Source: Pseudoselenomonas ruminantium (GTDB lineage Bacteria; Bacillota; Negativicutes; Selenomonadales; Selenomonadaceae). Taken from it: a stretch of 58,398 nt of DNA. Below the pieces are notes generated by a model. That model searched no databases. It worked only from the letters and a program-made list of their open reading frames with translations, and was not told where the DNA came from. Location of the stretch: NCBI RefSeq assembly GCF_900113715.1, contig NZ_FOQK01000005.1, positions 94,206 through 152,603 of the forward strand, written 5' to 3'. The translations under genes and the position numbers were made by a program. The stretch's first letter is position 1; each line of letters begins with the position of its first letter. Of the stretch, positions 9,388 to 17,162 are shown piece after piece.

Positions 9388-11766
9388 TTATTTGAGGTCT
9401 ACGATGGTAGCACCGGTTCCGCCCTCATTGATATCAGCAAATTGGAATTTGGCCACATTGCGGTGATGTTTGAAATATTCATGGACGCCCTTGCGGAGTG
9501 CGCCCGTTCCCTTGCCATGAATGACAAGCACCTGCGTGAGCCCCGCGATAACGGCATCATCGATGAACTTGCCGAGCACGATTTCTGCCTCATCGACCAT
9601 CATGCCGCGGATATCGATATCGCGGCCGATGTTCTGCGTCTTTTGCAGGAATGAGCCCGATTGCGTCGTGCGCTTCCTGCCGGCTGCTGCCGGAGCCTTC
9701 TCTTTCTCCGCATGGGAAAGAAACGTGCAGCCCGAGGCCTTGACCTTGGTCCGCAGGCCGCCCAGCTGTACCGTGAGCTCTTTTCCCTGTACCTCCAGGA
9801 CTGTCCCCTTCTGGTCAAGTTTCTTGACGTAGATGATATCGCCTGGCACCAGCGTCTTGACGTCAATCTTCTTGCCGACGCCCTTCTGCGCCATGATGCC
9901 CGGTCTTGCCCGGTCAGAAGCCTCATTGATCCTGGCCCGTGCCTCCTGGATGGCCTGCTGGCGCGCCCGGATGCCCTGATCATCAAACTGCTCCTTGAGA
10001 TCCTTTATGACTTCCTCGGACTCACGCCGCGTCTGGCGGATCATCGCGGCACTCTTCTCCTTGGCCTTGCGGATGATATCGCCCTTCTTCTTGGCAAGCT
10101 CCGCCTTCGCATCCTCAAGTTTGCGCTCGAGCTGTGTGACCCGCTGCTGGCGCTCGCGGATATCGGCGTTCATCTGCTCATACATCATCTTCTCATTCTC
10201 AAGCTGGTTGATGACATGCTCAAACTGGGCATGGTCAGCCTTGACCAGCTGCTTAGCCCGCAGGATAAGCGAGTCAGAAAGACCGAGCCGCTGGCTGATG
10301 GCAAAGGCATTGCTCGCACCCGGAATGCCGATGAGCAAGCGATAGGTCGGCCGCAGGGTCTCGACGTCAAATTCCACGCAGGCATTTTCGATGCCCTCGC
10401 GCGTATAAGCAAACGTCTTGAGCTCCGAATAATGCGTCGTTGCCACAGTCGTTGCCCGCACATCGAGCAGACGCTCGAGGATGGACATCGCAAGTGCCGC
10501 ACCTTCCTCAGGATCGGTGCCCGCCCCAAGCTCATCGAGCAGCAGCAGATCGTCGCTTTCAACTTTGTCGAGAATGCGCACGATATGAGTCATATGCGCC
10601 GAAAAAGTCGACAGGCTCTGCTCGATGCTCTGCTCATCGCCGATGTCGGCATAGACATTCTGATAGACTGCAATCTCCGAATCGGCAGCGACCGGCAGAT
10701 AGCAGCCTGACTGCGCCATCAGCACCATGAGGCCCAGCGTCTTCATGCTGACCGTCTTACCACCAGTATTCGGGCCCGTTATGAGCAGCATGCGGTAGCC
10801 ATCGCCCAGCGTGATGCTCGTCGGTACGACTTTGTCGCGCGGAATCAACGGATGGCGCGCATTCTTGAGCACGGTCCGCCCTTCCGTATTGAGCAGCGGG
10901 CGTGTTGCCTCCATATCCCGGGCCAGCTTCGCCTTGGCAAATGCAAAGTCAATATCTGCCAGTATCATGCAATTGGCCGTGAGCGGTTCACTGTCGCGGC
11001 TGATTTCCTGCGACAATTGCCGCAGGATACGCTGTACTTCCTGCTGCTCCGCCAGCGTCAGCTGCTTGACATCGTTATTGAGCTCCACCACCGCCATCGG
11101 CTCGATGAAAAGCGTCGAGCCACTCGCCGACTGGTCATGGATAAGACCAGGGAAATGCGCGCGGTATTCAGCCTTGACCGGCAGCACGTAGCGCTCATCG
11201 CGCACTGTGACGATGGCATCCTGGAACATTTTCTGATATGCCGCATCGTGAAGGATACTGTTGATCTTATCCTTTATGCGCACCTGCGACGATTTGAGCT
11301 CCCGGCGGATGCGGCGCAGCTCGACACTGGCATCTTCGCGCATGTTGCCATGCTCATCGATCGTGTTGCCAAGATTGCGCTCAAGCTGGCCAAGAATCTC
11401 CAGCGAACGCGCCCACTCCTTTAGCAGCGGCACCTCGGCCTCAAGATCGCGGAAGAAATACTTGACATTGCGCATCGCATAGAGGGTACTCATGACCTCC
11501 TGCATCTCCGCCAGGTCAAGCACCGCCCCTTTGCCCACTTTCGTGAGCAGCGGGCGGATGTCGCGGATGCCGCCGAGCGGTGGTGCGGTCATAGCATAGA
11601 CCTGCACAGCCTCATCCGTCTCCTGCTGCCATTCAGCAATCTCGGCGATATCCGAGCTCGGGAAGAGCAGCCGGGCCTTTTCCTTGCCCAGCGCTGATCC
11701 GGCCCGCTCCTCAAGCATCGCCGTGATTTTCTCATATTCTAATATCTTGAACGATTCATTTTCCAT
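9388..11766 (-). CDS. mutS2: MutS2 endonuclease / ribosome-associated ATPase
   Basis: The 792-residue MutS2 has the family order: core/clamp helices, an ABC-type ATPase with Walker A GPNTGGKT (about 334) and Walker B LLLLDELGAGTDP, a long coiled-coil segment (about 510-620), and a C-terminal Smr nuclease domain (DIRGMMVDEAE, VIHGKGTGALRKGV). MutS2 proteins act on recombination intermediates and, in Bacillus, on collided ribosomes. The start has GGGGAGTG upstream. The downstream neighbour is PBP1A; the accessory island begins just upstream of the gene. Confidence 0.96.
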   Translation of the reverse strand: MENESFKILEYEKITAMLEERAGSALGKEKARLLFPSSDIAEIAEWQQETDEAVQVYAMTAPPLGGIRDIRPLLTKVGKGAVLDLAEMQEVMSTLYAMRNVKYFFRDLEAEVPLLKEWARSLEILGQLERNLGNTIDEHGNMREDASVELRRIRRELKSSQVRIKDKINSILHDAAYQKMFQDAIVTVRDERYVLPVKAEYRAHFPGLIHDQSASGSTLFIEPMAVVELNNDVKQLTLAEQQEVQRILRQLSQEISRDSEPLTANCMILADIDFAFAKAKLARDMEATRPLLNTEGRTVLKNARHPLIPRDKVVPTSITLGDGYRMLLITGPNTGGKTVSMKTLGLMVLMAQSGCYLPVAADSEIAVYQNVYADIGDEQSIEQSLSTFSAHMTHIVRILDKVESDDLLLLDELGAGTDPEEGAALAMSILERLLDVRATTVATTHYSELKTFAYTREGIENACVEFDVETLRPTYRLLIGIPGASNAFAISQRLGLSDSLILRAKQLVKADHAQFEHVINQLENEKMMYEQMNADIRERQQRVTQLERKLEDAKAELAKKKGDIIRKAKEKSAAMIRQTRRESEEVIKDLKEQFDDQGIRARQQAIQEARARINEASDRARPGIMAQKGVGKKIDVKTLVPGDIIYVKKLDQKGTVLEVQGKELTVQLGGLRTKVKASGCTFLSHAEKEKAPAAAGRKRTTQSGSFLQKTQNIGRDIDIRGMMVDEAEIVLGKFIDDAVIAGLTQVLVIHGKGTGALRKGVHEYFKHHRNVAKFQFADINEGGTGATIVDLK

Positions 11767-11881
11767 TGTTAAAGCACTCCCCGGAAATGCACGGTAAGTA
11801 TATTACTATATAATACTATGCTATTCCGTCTATATTGTCTCCAAAATCTACAGCAAAATTGCACCGCATATTTTTTTAGTA

Positions 11882-11892
11882 CGCTTTTAGTA
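11882..11892 (+). repeat. Left copy of a direct repeat flanking the island (possible att site)
   Basis: CGCTTTTAGTA is followed by CGCACAAAA. The same 11-mer occurs at 22447-22457 in the same orientation, followed by TGCTCACAAAA. The two copies bracket the AT-rich island. The left copy is itself part of a short local duplication of TTTAGTACGC. Confidence 0.4.
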
Positions 11893-11896
11893 CGCA

Positions 11897-11925
11897 CAAA
11901 AGCCCCCGTAACAGCCGGGGGCTTG
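11897..11925 (-). terminator. Terminator at the left end of the island
   Basis: AAGCCCCCGGC pairs with CGGGGGCTT on the minus strand, followed by TTTTG. It ends transcription of the small gene at 11945-12172 before mutS2. Confidence 0.8.
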
Positions 11926-11944
11926 CATATATTATAAGCTATTT

Positions 11945-12172
11945 TTAGAGTTTCTGCAACGCCATCCGAATAGCTTCACGCTCACGTTCAGAATCAGCTT
12001 CCTCCATCATGCGCTCCAACTTGGGACGGATATCGTGACCGCTGAACCCGTCCTCGTAAGACCGGCGATACGATCCGTTGTCCATGTAGCGACCCATAGA
12101 ATCCCTGCGACGGTAGCTGTTACGATTCGACATCCCGCCGTCCTTCAACTTATTCATAAGCTTCATGTCCAT
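11945..12172 (-). CDS. Small hydrophilic protein, unknown function
   Basis: A 75-residue, Arg- and Ser/Tyr-rich protein with a central RRRDSMGRYMDNGSYRR segment and a C-terminal charged helix (KLERMMEEADSEREREAIRMAL). It has an AGGAGTG ribosome binding site and is followed at once by a strong terminator, both signs of a real gene. Its composition resembles small accessory proteins seen in Firmicute phage-like regions (my recollection, not checked). Its ATG abuts the TAA of the next ORF upstream, so the two are probably translated together. Confidence 0.55.
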   Translation of the reverse strand: MDMKLMNKLKDGGMSNRNSYRRRDSMGRYMDNGSYRRSYEDGFSGHDIRPKLERMMEEADSEREREAIRMALQKL

Positions 12173-12355
12173 TTATATCACTCCTATCGCACTCACGCCT
12201 TCACGGTCGAAGTTAATGCTGGCGTCTACCTTAGCAATCGGGATCGTGCTCAGATTTTGGATAGCTACATTCTGACAGCAGCCAGCTACAATTTGTGCCG
12301 TAATATCTCGTGAGATATTAAAGAACTGCTCTACTGCGGCAGGAGTGACCGTCAT
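12173..12355 (-). CDS. Small protein of unknown function
   Basis: A 60-residue frame beginning MTVTPAAVEQFFNISRD and ending GVSAIGVI. Its stop directly abuts the ATG of the next gene. The ATG at 12355 lacks an obvious ribosome binding site; an upstream in-frame TTG at 12364 is possible. A short well-initiated frame overlaps its 5' end in another phase (12318-12389), so translation may be coupled, or a frameshift may have split one gene. I do not recognise the family. Confidence 0.4.
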   Translation of the reverse strand: MTVTPAAVEQFFNISRDITAQIVAGCCQNVAIQNLSTIPIAKVDASINFDREGVSAIGVI

Positions 12356-12389
12356 GATAGACAATCGGTGTCTGTTTGCGTTTCACCAT
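12318..12389 (-). CDS. 23-residue overlapping small ORF
   Basis: ATG at 12389 is preceded by AAGGAAGGTAACA, a better ribosome binding site than that of the overlapping frame. It encodes a basic peptide starting MVKRKQTPIVYHDG and stops at 12318. It could be a coupling leader for the 12173-12355 frame, or the true N-terminus of that gene after a frameshift. Confidence 0.3.
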   Translation of the reverse strand: MVKRKQTPIVYHDGHSCRSRAVL

Positions 12390-12550
12390 TGTTACCTTCC
12401 TTACTTATACATGATTACCCCAGTATGGGGCATAAAATAGTTTTGCGCAAATTATTTTTTACACAAACTATATTACACTCCTAATTGTTCATATCTCACC
12501 TTATATACGCAATACTTTATATGTAAAATCTTCCAGCCGGGGTTTACAGT

Positions 12551-13399
12551 CTATTCTATGAAGTCGTTTTTTAATAGGTTATGTATCGCGAATTTTTTCC
12601 TTCGCAAATTGTTTGCTTTCTTTTGTGCCTTGGTTAATTTTGGTAAATCGGTCAGACCAGCAAGTTTCATTCCCGCGTTCGTATATATCTTAGGCATCCA
12701 GTTTTCTCCGTAATCACGCATCATCAATGTCCGTTGTGATTGAAGTAGAAGTTCAAACCCTATGTTATCTTGGACAAAATTGCTAACAGCAATAAGTATA
12801 CGTTCCTGTCCATATAATTCTCCGGTGTATCGTTCGAGATTCATGTAATTAGACATATTTTCATAGTATATCGTTCCATCTAAATCTTGAAACCAACCGT
12901 AGGCATTCATATCAATATGTTTCCCACAGTACATATATCTTTTATAATCTTCTGCTGTGTTGTTAATTTCATCTAACACAAACATACCAGTGCATAAATC
13001 AGAATGATTATGAGGATAATTTAAGCATGAACAAACAATATCTCCTTTTTTGAATGGCGTAGGAAAATAGCACCAAAGGTAATCAAAATCTTCCTCATCT
13101 GTAATATGATAATCGATACCTCCTTTATCTTCAATTTTTGCTTTATGTTTCTCGAAAAACTCTATATTTTGATTTAAATACTCATGAATGCTATCATGTT
13201 TAATTAAGTGCCTATACTTAGGCATAGGCAAGTCTGACATATTGTCAACTATCCAGCGATAAGCCTTATATTTCTCGTCCATTGACATTTTAATATTCTG
13301 GTAAACGAGCCATGCTGCTTGAATAGTGTTACATTGATAATTTATGTCGTATAGATACTGGCGAATGTCTTTTGAATTAACATAGGATAAAACATTCAA
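12551..13399 (-). CDS. Conserved hypothetical protein
   Basis: A 282-residue soluble protein starting MNVLSYVNSKDIRQYL (TTG start, AAGGAAAGGTG upstream). The opening NSKDIR, with later QAAWLVYQ and KAYRWIVDNM, looks like a hypothetical family I associate with gut Clostridia and Negativicutes, but I know no function for it. There is no signal peptide or membrane segment. The C-terminus is basic (KAQKKANNLRRKK). It is strongly AT-rich like the rest of the island and is the last large gene of the minus-strand array. Confidence 0.6.
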   Translation of the reverse strand: MNVLSYVNSKDIRQYLYDINYQCNTIQAAWLVYQNIKMSMDEKYKAYRWIVDNMSDLPMPKYRHLIKHDSIHEYLNQNIEFFEKHKAKIEDKGGIDYHITDEEDFDYLWCYFPTPFKKGDIVCSCLNYPHNHSDLCTGMFVLDEINNTAEDYKRYMYCGKHIDMNAYGWFQDLDGTIYYENMSNYMNLERYTGELYGQERILIAVSNFVQDNIGFELLLQSQRTLMMRDYGENWMPKIYTNAGMKLAGLTDLPKLTKAQKKANNLRRKKFAIHNLLKNDFIE

Positions 13400-13463
13400 A
13401 AATTACACCTTTCCTTTCAGATTTCATATTTAACTTAATTATTTTACGATGCAAATTTAAGTA

Positions 13464-13708
13464 TTAATACATATCTGCAACATGACATAGCTGCTCATAT
13501 ATTTGCCTTGTACTATTTTCTTTATAGACATAAATATGAGACCCTTTTAATGTTATAGGGATTATTACGAATTGCATGAATACCATAATCCAGCTTTTAT
13601 CATCAAAATGACCCTCAAAGTAATACTCGAACAAACGTGAACTTAAATTATAAGCTAATATGTTTTTTTAGCATTATGGTGCAATACATCATTATAAAAT
13701 CTGTCCAT
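13464..13708 (-). pseudogene. Small gene interrupted by a single-base frameshift at an A7 run
   Basis: ATG at 13708 follows an excellent TTAAGGAG. The frame (MDRFYNDVLHHNAK) meets TAG just after seven consecutive A (13663-13669). Adding one A opens the -1 frame to a stop at 13464: NILAYNLSSRLFEYYFEGHF and onwards, ending CHVADMY, for an 81-residue product. The downstream part has no start of its own. Function is unknown. The lesion could be a mutation, a homopolymer sequencing error, or slippage on the A run. Confidence 0.5.
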
Positions 13709-13770
13709 GCTAATTCTCCTTAAATGAAGAAAGTAATTTTCATAATGTAACCTCCTACATATAAAAGAAG

Positions 13771-14265
13771 CTAATTACTTGAAATGTTAATGACTAACCT
13801 ACCATTTGAATCTTTCATAGTATTTTGCAGTTTATTTATATGTTTATCATTATCACATTCTTGATAAGGAACATAAATTGTTATTGCATTAATATTTTTT
13901 GAATAGTTGAGAATGGCCGGGATCTCTATGTAGTCATCATATATTAAAGTTAAAGCTACAATATCTGAACCATCAATCAATCTATCAAAGGGATTCATGC
14001 TATGAGAATATGGTCGATAGAAGGGACTCCGCCGACAATTGTTTGCCTGTTCATTTATGATAATTTCTACCCCATCATAAGCTTTGTAAAATTGTGCATG
14101 ATTTGGATAAGGCGAAGATGAAAAAGCAATATCAACATTATTAAGTCGAATATAATATATATCTTCTGCAAGAAAAGATATTTCTTCAAAATTTTCCATT
14201 AGTATATCAACTTTCAATAACCCCTCATATATGTTGTTTTTTAAAGACTCAAGACTTACTGCCAT
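13771..14265 (-). CDS. Unknown island protein
   Basis: A 164-residue acidic, aromatic-rich protein with no signal peptide or membrane helix and no motif I recognise. The start at 14265 has a weak ribosome binding site but overlaps the end of the PolC-like frame by 17 nt, which suggests translational coupling. The stop at 13771 is followed by the next gene's region after about 60 nt. It is part of the run helicase-loader-like, DnaA-like, PolC fragment, this gene, and the frameshifted gene at 13464-13708. Confidence 0.5.
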   Translation of the reverse strand: MAVSLESLKNNIYEGLLKVDILMENFEEISFLAEDIYYIRLNNVDIAFSSSPYPNHAQFYKAYDGVEIIINEQANNCRRSPFYRPYSHSMNPFDRLIDGSDIVALTLIYDDYIEIPAILNYSKNINAITIYVPYQECDNDKHINKLQNTMKDSNGRLVINISSN

Positions 14266-14605
14266 GATAATATAACCATATCTTATTCATATCTCCTTGC
14301 ATCAAGTCGCTAACTTTATCATGGATATAAACATAATGTGGTGGCAAAGGATCCAGTGGAGTAAATCCACATAAATATGCTACAAAAGAATTCCAGCCAA
14401 TACCTCTAACACACCATTCAAAGTGTTTCAATGAATTTCTCTCAACAAGATAGGATAGCGTTAAATATACTTATGAGAGCTCAGTTTCACTTATATATCT
14501 TAATTCTCTTTCCAGTCTTTCTATAACCTTACTAGGTAACTTGTTTACATATATATTCTTTGCTTTTCTATAGGATAGGTCACGCAATTCTTCGATAGGA
14601 TGCAT
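14249..14605 (-). pseudogene. PolC (DNA polymerase III alpha) palm-entry fragment, in-frame TAA
   Basis: ATG at 14605 follows a strong GGAGGTG. The first 44 codons (MHPIEELRDLSYRKAKNIY through RLERELRYISETELS) match the PolC segment EELRELCY..A..IYG..LP..V..RLE.ELNSI from memory. TAA at 14471-14473 interrupts. The same frame then continues VYLTLSYLVE, GIGWNSFVAYLCGFTPLDPLPPHYV, matching PolC VIYLI..KLV, GSRGSVGSSFVATMT and NPLPPHYV without gaps. The 118-residue unit stops before the PDIDLNF catalytic region, so it cannot be a polymerase. A TTG at 14431 could start the second half. Either a nonsense mutation or readthrough is possible. Confidence 0.6.
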
Positions 14606-14636
14606 ATAAAACACCTCCGCAATATATTTGAACGTT

Positions 14637-15668
14637 TTAACTTTGGCTATATATATAATTGATTGCACTAGGCATGATATCAAGGCTTAAGCTGAGCTTA
14701 TTATAAGAAGCATAATCAAGAGCCCTCATCGGCGCCTCTATAAGTCTTTTTATATTGTTATCAATATGTTGCGCAATGTACTCCAATATTTTTTGTGGAA
14801 TGACAAGGCCATTAATTGCAACAATATTTTCCAAAATGGCAATACGTGCATTATAATCAGGCTTTTGGATATCTGTTATAAAGCCACTTTTTAAGCAACA
14901 CCTAAGATTATCATCCAATCGAAACAATTCATCAGGGGCATAATATGAACTAATTACTATTTGCTTTTTTGAATCATATAGTTTATTAAATAGTAAGAAA
15001 AATTCTCTTTGTGCACCACGGTCAGCATATAAACCTTCAATATCATCGACTATAAGTATATCAATATCATTATATTTTGTGTAAAAACTACCACATTGTT
15101 CTCTCTTAAAGTAAAGATACTCATCCACAAATTGTTCAGCAGATGTATATAGAACTTTTTTATTATTGGTACTAGCCATAGCACTATTGGCTATGGCGTT
15201 CAAAAGATGTGTCTTTCCCACCCCCATACTTCCGAAAAGGAAAAGATAGTTTATAATATCTCCAGAGCTATCCACTAAAGAATTAGCAGTTTTGTATGCA
15301 ATACGGTTTGCTTGATAAATAATAAAGCTTTCAAATGTACATTCATGATTAATTGGTAACGACTTAGCACATATTTGGTCAATAGGGTATTGTCTTTTCG
15401 TTACCTCTAAATCAGTTGAAACCACTTTTACACTTATATGTTCTTGACTATTTATAAGCTCGTTTACCAAAGTTTCTATAATTTTTATATAAGGGTTATA
15501 CTTTCTCATATAAATAGCACTACATCTTGCGCCAATGGTAAAAATTGGCGGTTTCAGTGATATCGGCTTTAAATCCGTCAAAAATATGTCGCAAAAACCT
15601 GATGAAAAATATCTTTCTCCTTTAATATAAATTTGATGCCAAAGATTTTCAAGTTCTAGATTACACAT
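14637..15668 (-). CDS. DnaA-like AAA+ ATPase lacking domain IV
   Basis: The 343-residue protein aligns with DnaA domain III: FLFGSMGVGKTHLLNAI (Walker A, about residues 145-160), YTSAEQFVDEY, ILIVDDIE (Walker B), EFFLLFNKLYDSKKQIVIS (sensor I region) and GFITDIQKPDYNARIAILE. It ends about 30 residues after sensor II, so the DNA-binding domain IV is missing. The box VII arginines of DnaA (RLxSRF) are replaced (NLRCCL), and the sensor II Arg reads Lys (NNIKRL). The N-terminal part (about 1-110) is divergent. AGGGGAAT precedes the ATG. DnaC/DnaI-type loaders are an alternative, but the closer match is DnaA. Confidence 0.8.
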   Translation of the reverse strand: MCNLELENLWHQIYIKGERYFSSGFCDIFLTDLKPISLKPPIFTIGARCSAIYMRKYNPYIKIIETLVNELINSQEHISVKVVSTDLEVTKRQYPIDQICAKSLPINHECTFESFIIYQANRIAYKTANSLVDSSGDIINYLFLFGSMGVGKTHLLNAIANSAMASTNNKKVLYTSAEQFVDEYLYFKREQCGSFYTKYNDIDILIVDDIEGLYADRGAQREFFLLFNKLYDSKKQIVISSYYAPDELFRLDDNLRCCLKSGFITDIQKPDYNARIAILENIVAINGLVIPQKILEYIAQHIDNNIKRLIEAPMRALDYASYNKLSLSLDIMPSAINYIYSQS

Positions 15669-15728
15669 ACTGTATTCCCCTATTTAGTTCTGCCATCATA
15701 TCGAACTAGTATAAAGATATTATATGTT

Positions 15729-16232
15729 TTATTCCATAAAACATATAAGTGTTCTATTTAATTCATCTTCACATAATTCTTTGTATACGTTGATAAATAA
15801 ATCACGAGCCTCCCATTCATTCTCCATTATATACCTTTTCCCGATACTATAGACAGCTTCTTCAATAAAGGGGTGTGACCATGCTGGAGGAGTAATGGCC
15901 GATAAATGACGAATAACTTCATGCCATGCATTTATCGGCTTAGGTGCATTGTGAGCGATTACACCAGCAGTTTTCTCGACACTTCGTATAACATTAAGAA
16001 CTTGATTGAGTGTTGGCATTTCATTTTGAGTCATACTTAAACGCTGAAACGCTACCACAATTATATAGGGAGAAATATTTAGTAATGATAAAGTTTTAGC
16101 TATATGCTCCGTTCGTATAGACTTATCATTTGTATCTGAGAACACTCGACAATAATTGCTTACAATCAAGTTTATCTGATTGCTTTTTTCGATAGCAGAT
16201 AAAGCATTTTTTACATGAGTTGGTTTATACAT
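15729..16232 (-). CDS. Possible phage-type helicase loader/inhibitor (G39P-like)
   Basis: A 167-residue protein with an N-terminal helical part ending in MPTLNQVLNVIRSVE and a C-terminal part AWHEVIRHLS, PPAWSHPFIEEAVYSIG, WEARDLFINVYKEL. That layout resembles phage replication proteins of the G39P / helicase-loader type (recalled pattern; similarity is weak). It is preceded by AGGAGG and lies 60 bp upstream of the DnaA-like gene, so a replication-initiation role together with that ATPase is a reasonable inference. Confidence 0.4.
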   Translation of the reverse strand: MYKPTHVKNALSAIEKSNQINLIVSNYCRVFSDTNDKSIRTEHIAKTLSLLNISPYIIVVAFQRLSMTQNEMPTLNQVLNVIRSVEKTAGVIAHNAPKPINAWHEVIRHLSAITPPAWSHPFIEEAVYSIGKRYIMENEWEARDLFINVYKELCEDELNRTLICFME

Positions 16233-16275
16233 CTTGATGTCCTCCTATATTACTGATATTAATTCTTTCTAATAA

Positions 16276-16310
16276 ATTATATATCAGTACATGTACAAAA
16301 TTTTATACAT
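16276..16310 (-). promoter_or_regulatory. Island promoter/operator upstream of the loader/dnaA-like operon
   Basis: On the minus strand the block begins ATGTATAAAATTTTGTACATG and ends TATATAAT. Two ACATGT palindromes (16289-16294, 16307-16312) lie 18 bp apart centre to centre, upstream of a TATAAT -10 at 16276-16281. The arrangement is nearly the same, with identical length, in front of the ftsZ-like operon (21759-21793). Confidence 0.5.
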
Positions 16311-16352
16311 GTGCAATAATGCTTTATCTCATTTCATAAACACAAGAATTAT

Positions 16353-17075
16353 TCAAGTATAATTAGCTTTTCTTCTAGTGAGCAGCTTTTCCTTCACAAG
16401 TTTTAATAGTTCAAGTTGCTGAATACTGTATTGTCCTTCAAAGCCATTCACTGAAAAATGATTAGGGGAACTTATGAGAGCGTATACTACCCCTGTAAAA
16501 TCATGTTCATGATCTGCCCATTTTTCATCTTTTGATATATCATCATGCCTAAAATTGTATTTTTCTCCTAATCCTGAATATTCGCCAAAAACATACTCAA
16601 TACTACCGCATTCTTTATATGGTGTTACTTTTGAAGAAATTTTTACCATACATTGCCATTCTTTATTTTTTTTGCAATAATGAGGTATCTCAGCAGCGTT
16701 TCTCTTTTGTTCCGTTATTAATTTATTTTTAATAACAGTCAGCCACTCTAGCTGCTGACTGTTATAATCCACCTCAAATCCATCGATGTTCAAGTCCTCA
16801 TATCTAGTAATCACGTCTTCAAGTACTTCAGCAAATACTTTACGTGTAACAGTCTCACCTAACCATGTGTAGCGGTACTGCATCTTGTACCCAGCAAATT
16901 TCTGTATCAGTCTATCCAGATACATATCACTATATTTATCCGTACCATCAACAAGACACCAAGTATTATTTTTGCCATCATAAAAAGGGATAGTCTTATC
17001 CACCACTTTATTAAGTTTCATCGCCCTATCTAATTGCTCATATCTCACATTAGATTTAGACATACGAAAACCCAT
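16353..17075 (-). CDS. Unknown island protein with an internal duplication
   Basis: A 240-residue soluble protein. Two copies of a roughly 35-residue module are visible: DGFEVDYNSQQLEWL..IKNKL (about 119-145) and NGFEGQYSIQQLELLKLVKEKL (about 207-233), each preceded by a beta-rich segment. AAGGAG lies upstream of the ATG. I do not recognise the family. It sits between the WYL regulator and the loader/dnaA-like operon. Confidence 0.5.
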   Translation of the reverse strand: MGFRMSKSNVRYEQLDRAMKLNKVVDKTIPFYDGKNNTWCLVDGTDKYSDMYLDRLIQKFAGYKMQYRYTWLGETVTRKVFAEVLEDVITRYEDLNIDGFEVDYNSQQLEWLTVIKNKLITEQKRNAAEIPHYCKKNKEWQCMVKISSKVTPYKECGSIEYVFGEYSGLGEKYNFRHDDISKDEKWADHEHDFTGVVYALISSPNHFSVNGFEGQYSIQQLELLKLVKEKLLTRRKANYT

Positions 17076-17162
17076 ATCAAAATAATCTCCTTATTTATCT
17101 ATACTATAATAATAGGCATATCCTACAATTTATAATATTATTGTTATCTAATGGCTATATAC

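Noticed and set aside
12390-12550. Possible gene or RNA between the left-end small ORFs and the 12551 gene
   Set aside because: Only a short CCCC/GGGG hairpin and AT-rich sequence are seen; no frame with a start signal and no tRNA-like structure.
14471-14473. Reassigned TAA codon (alternative genetic code in the island)
   Set aside because: Several intact island genes (DnaA-like, loader-like, UDG-like, FtsZ-like) end in TAA at the expected family length, and no suppressor tRNA gene is seen.
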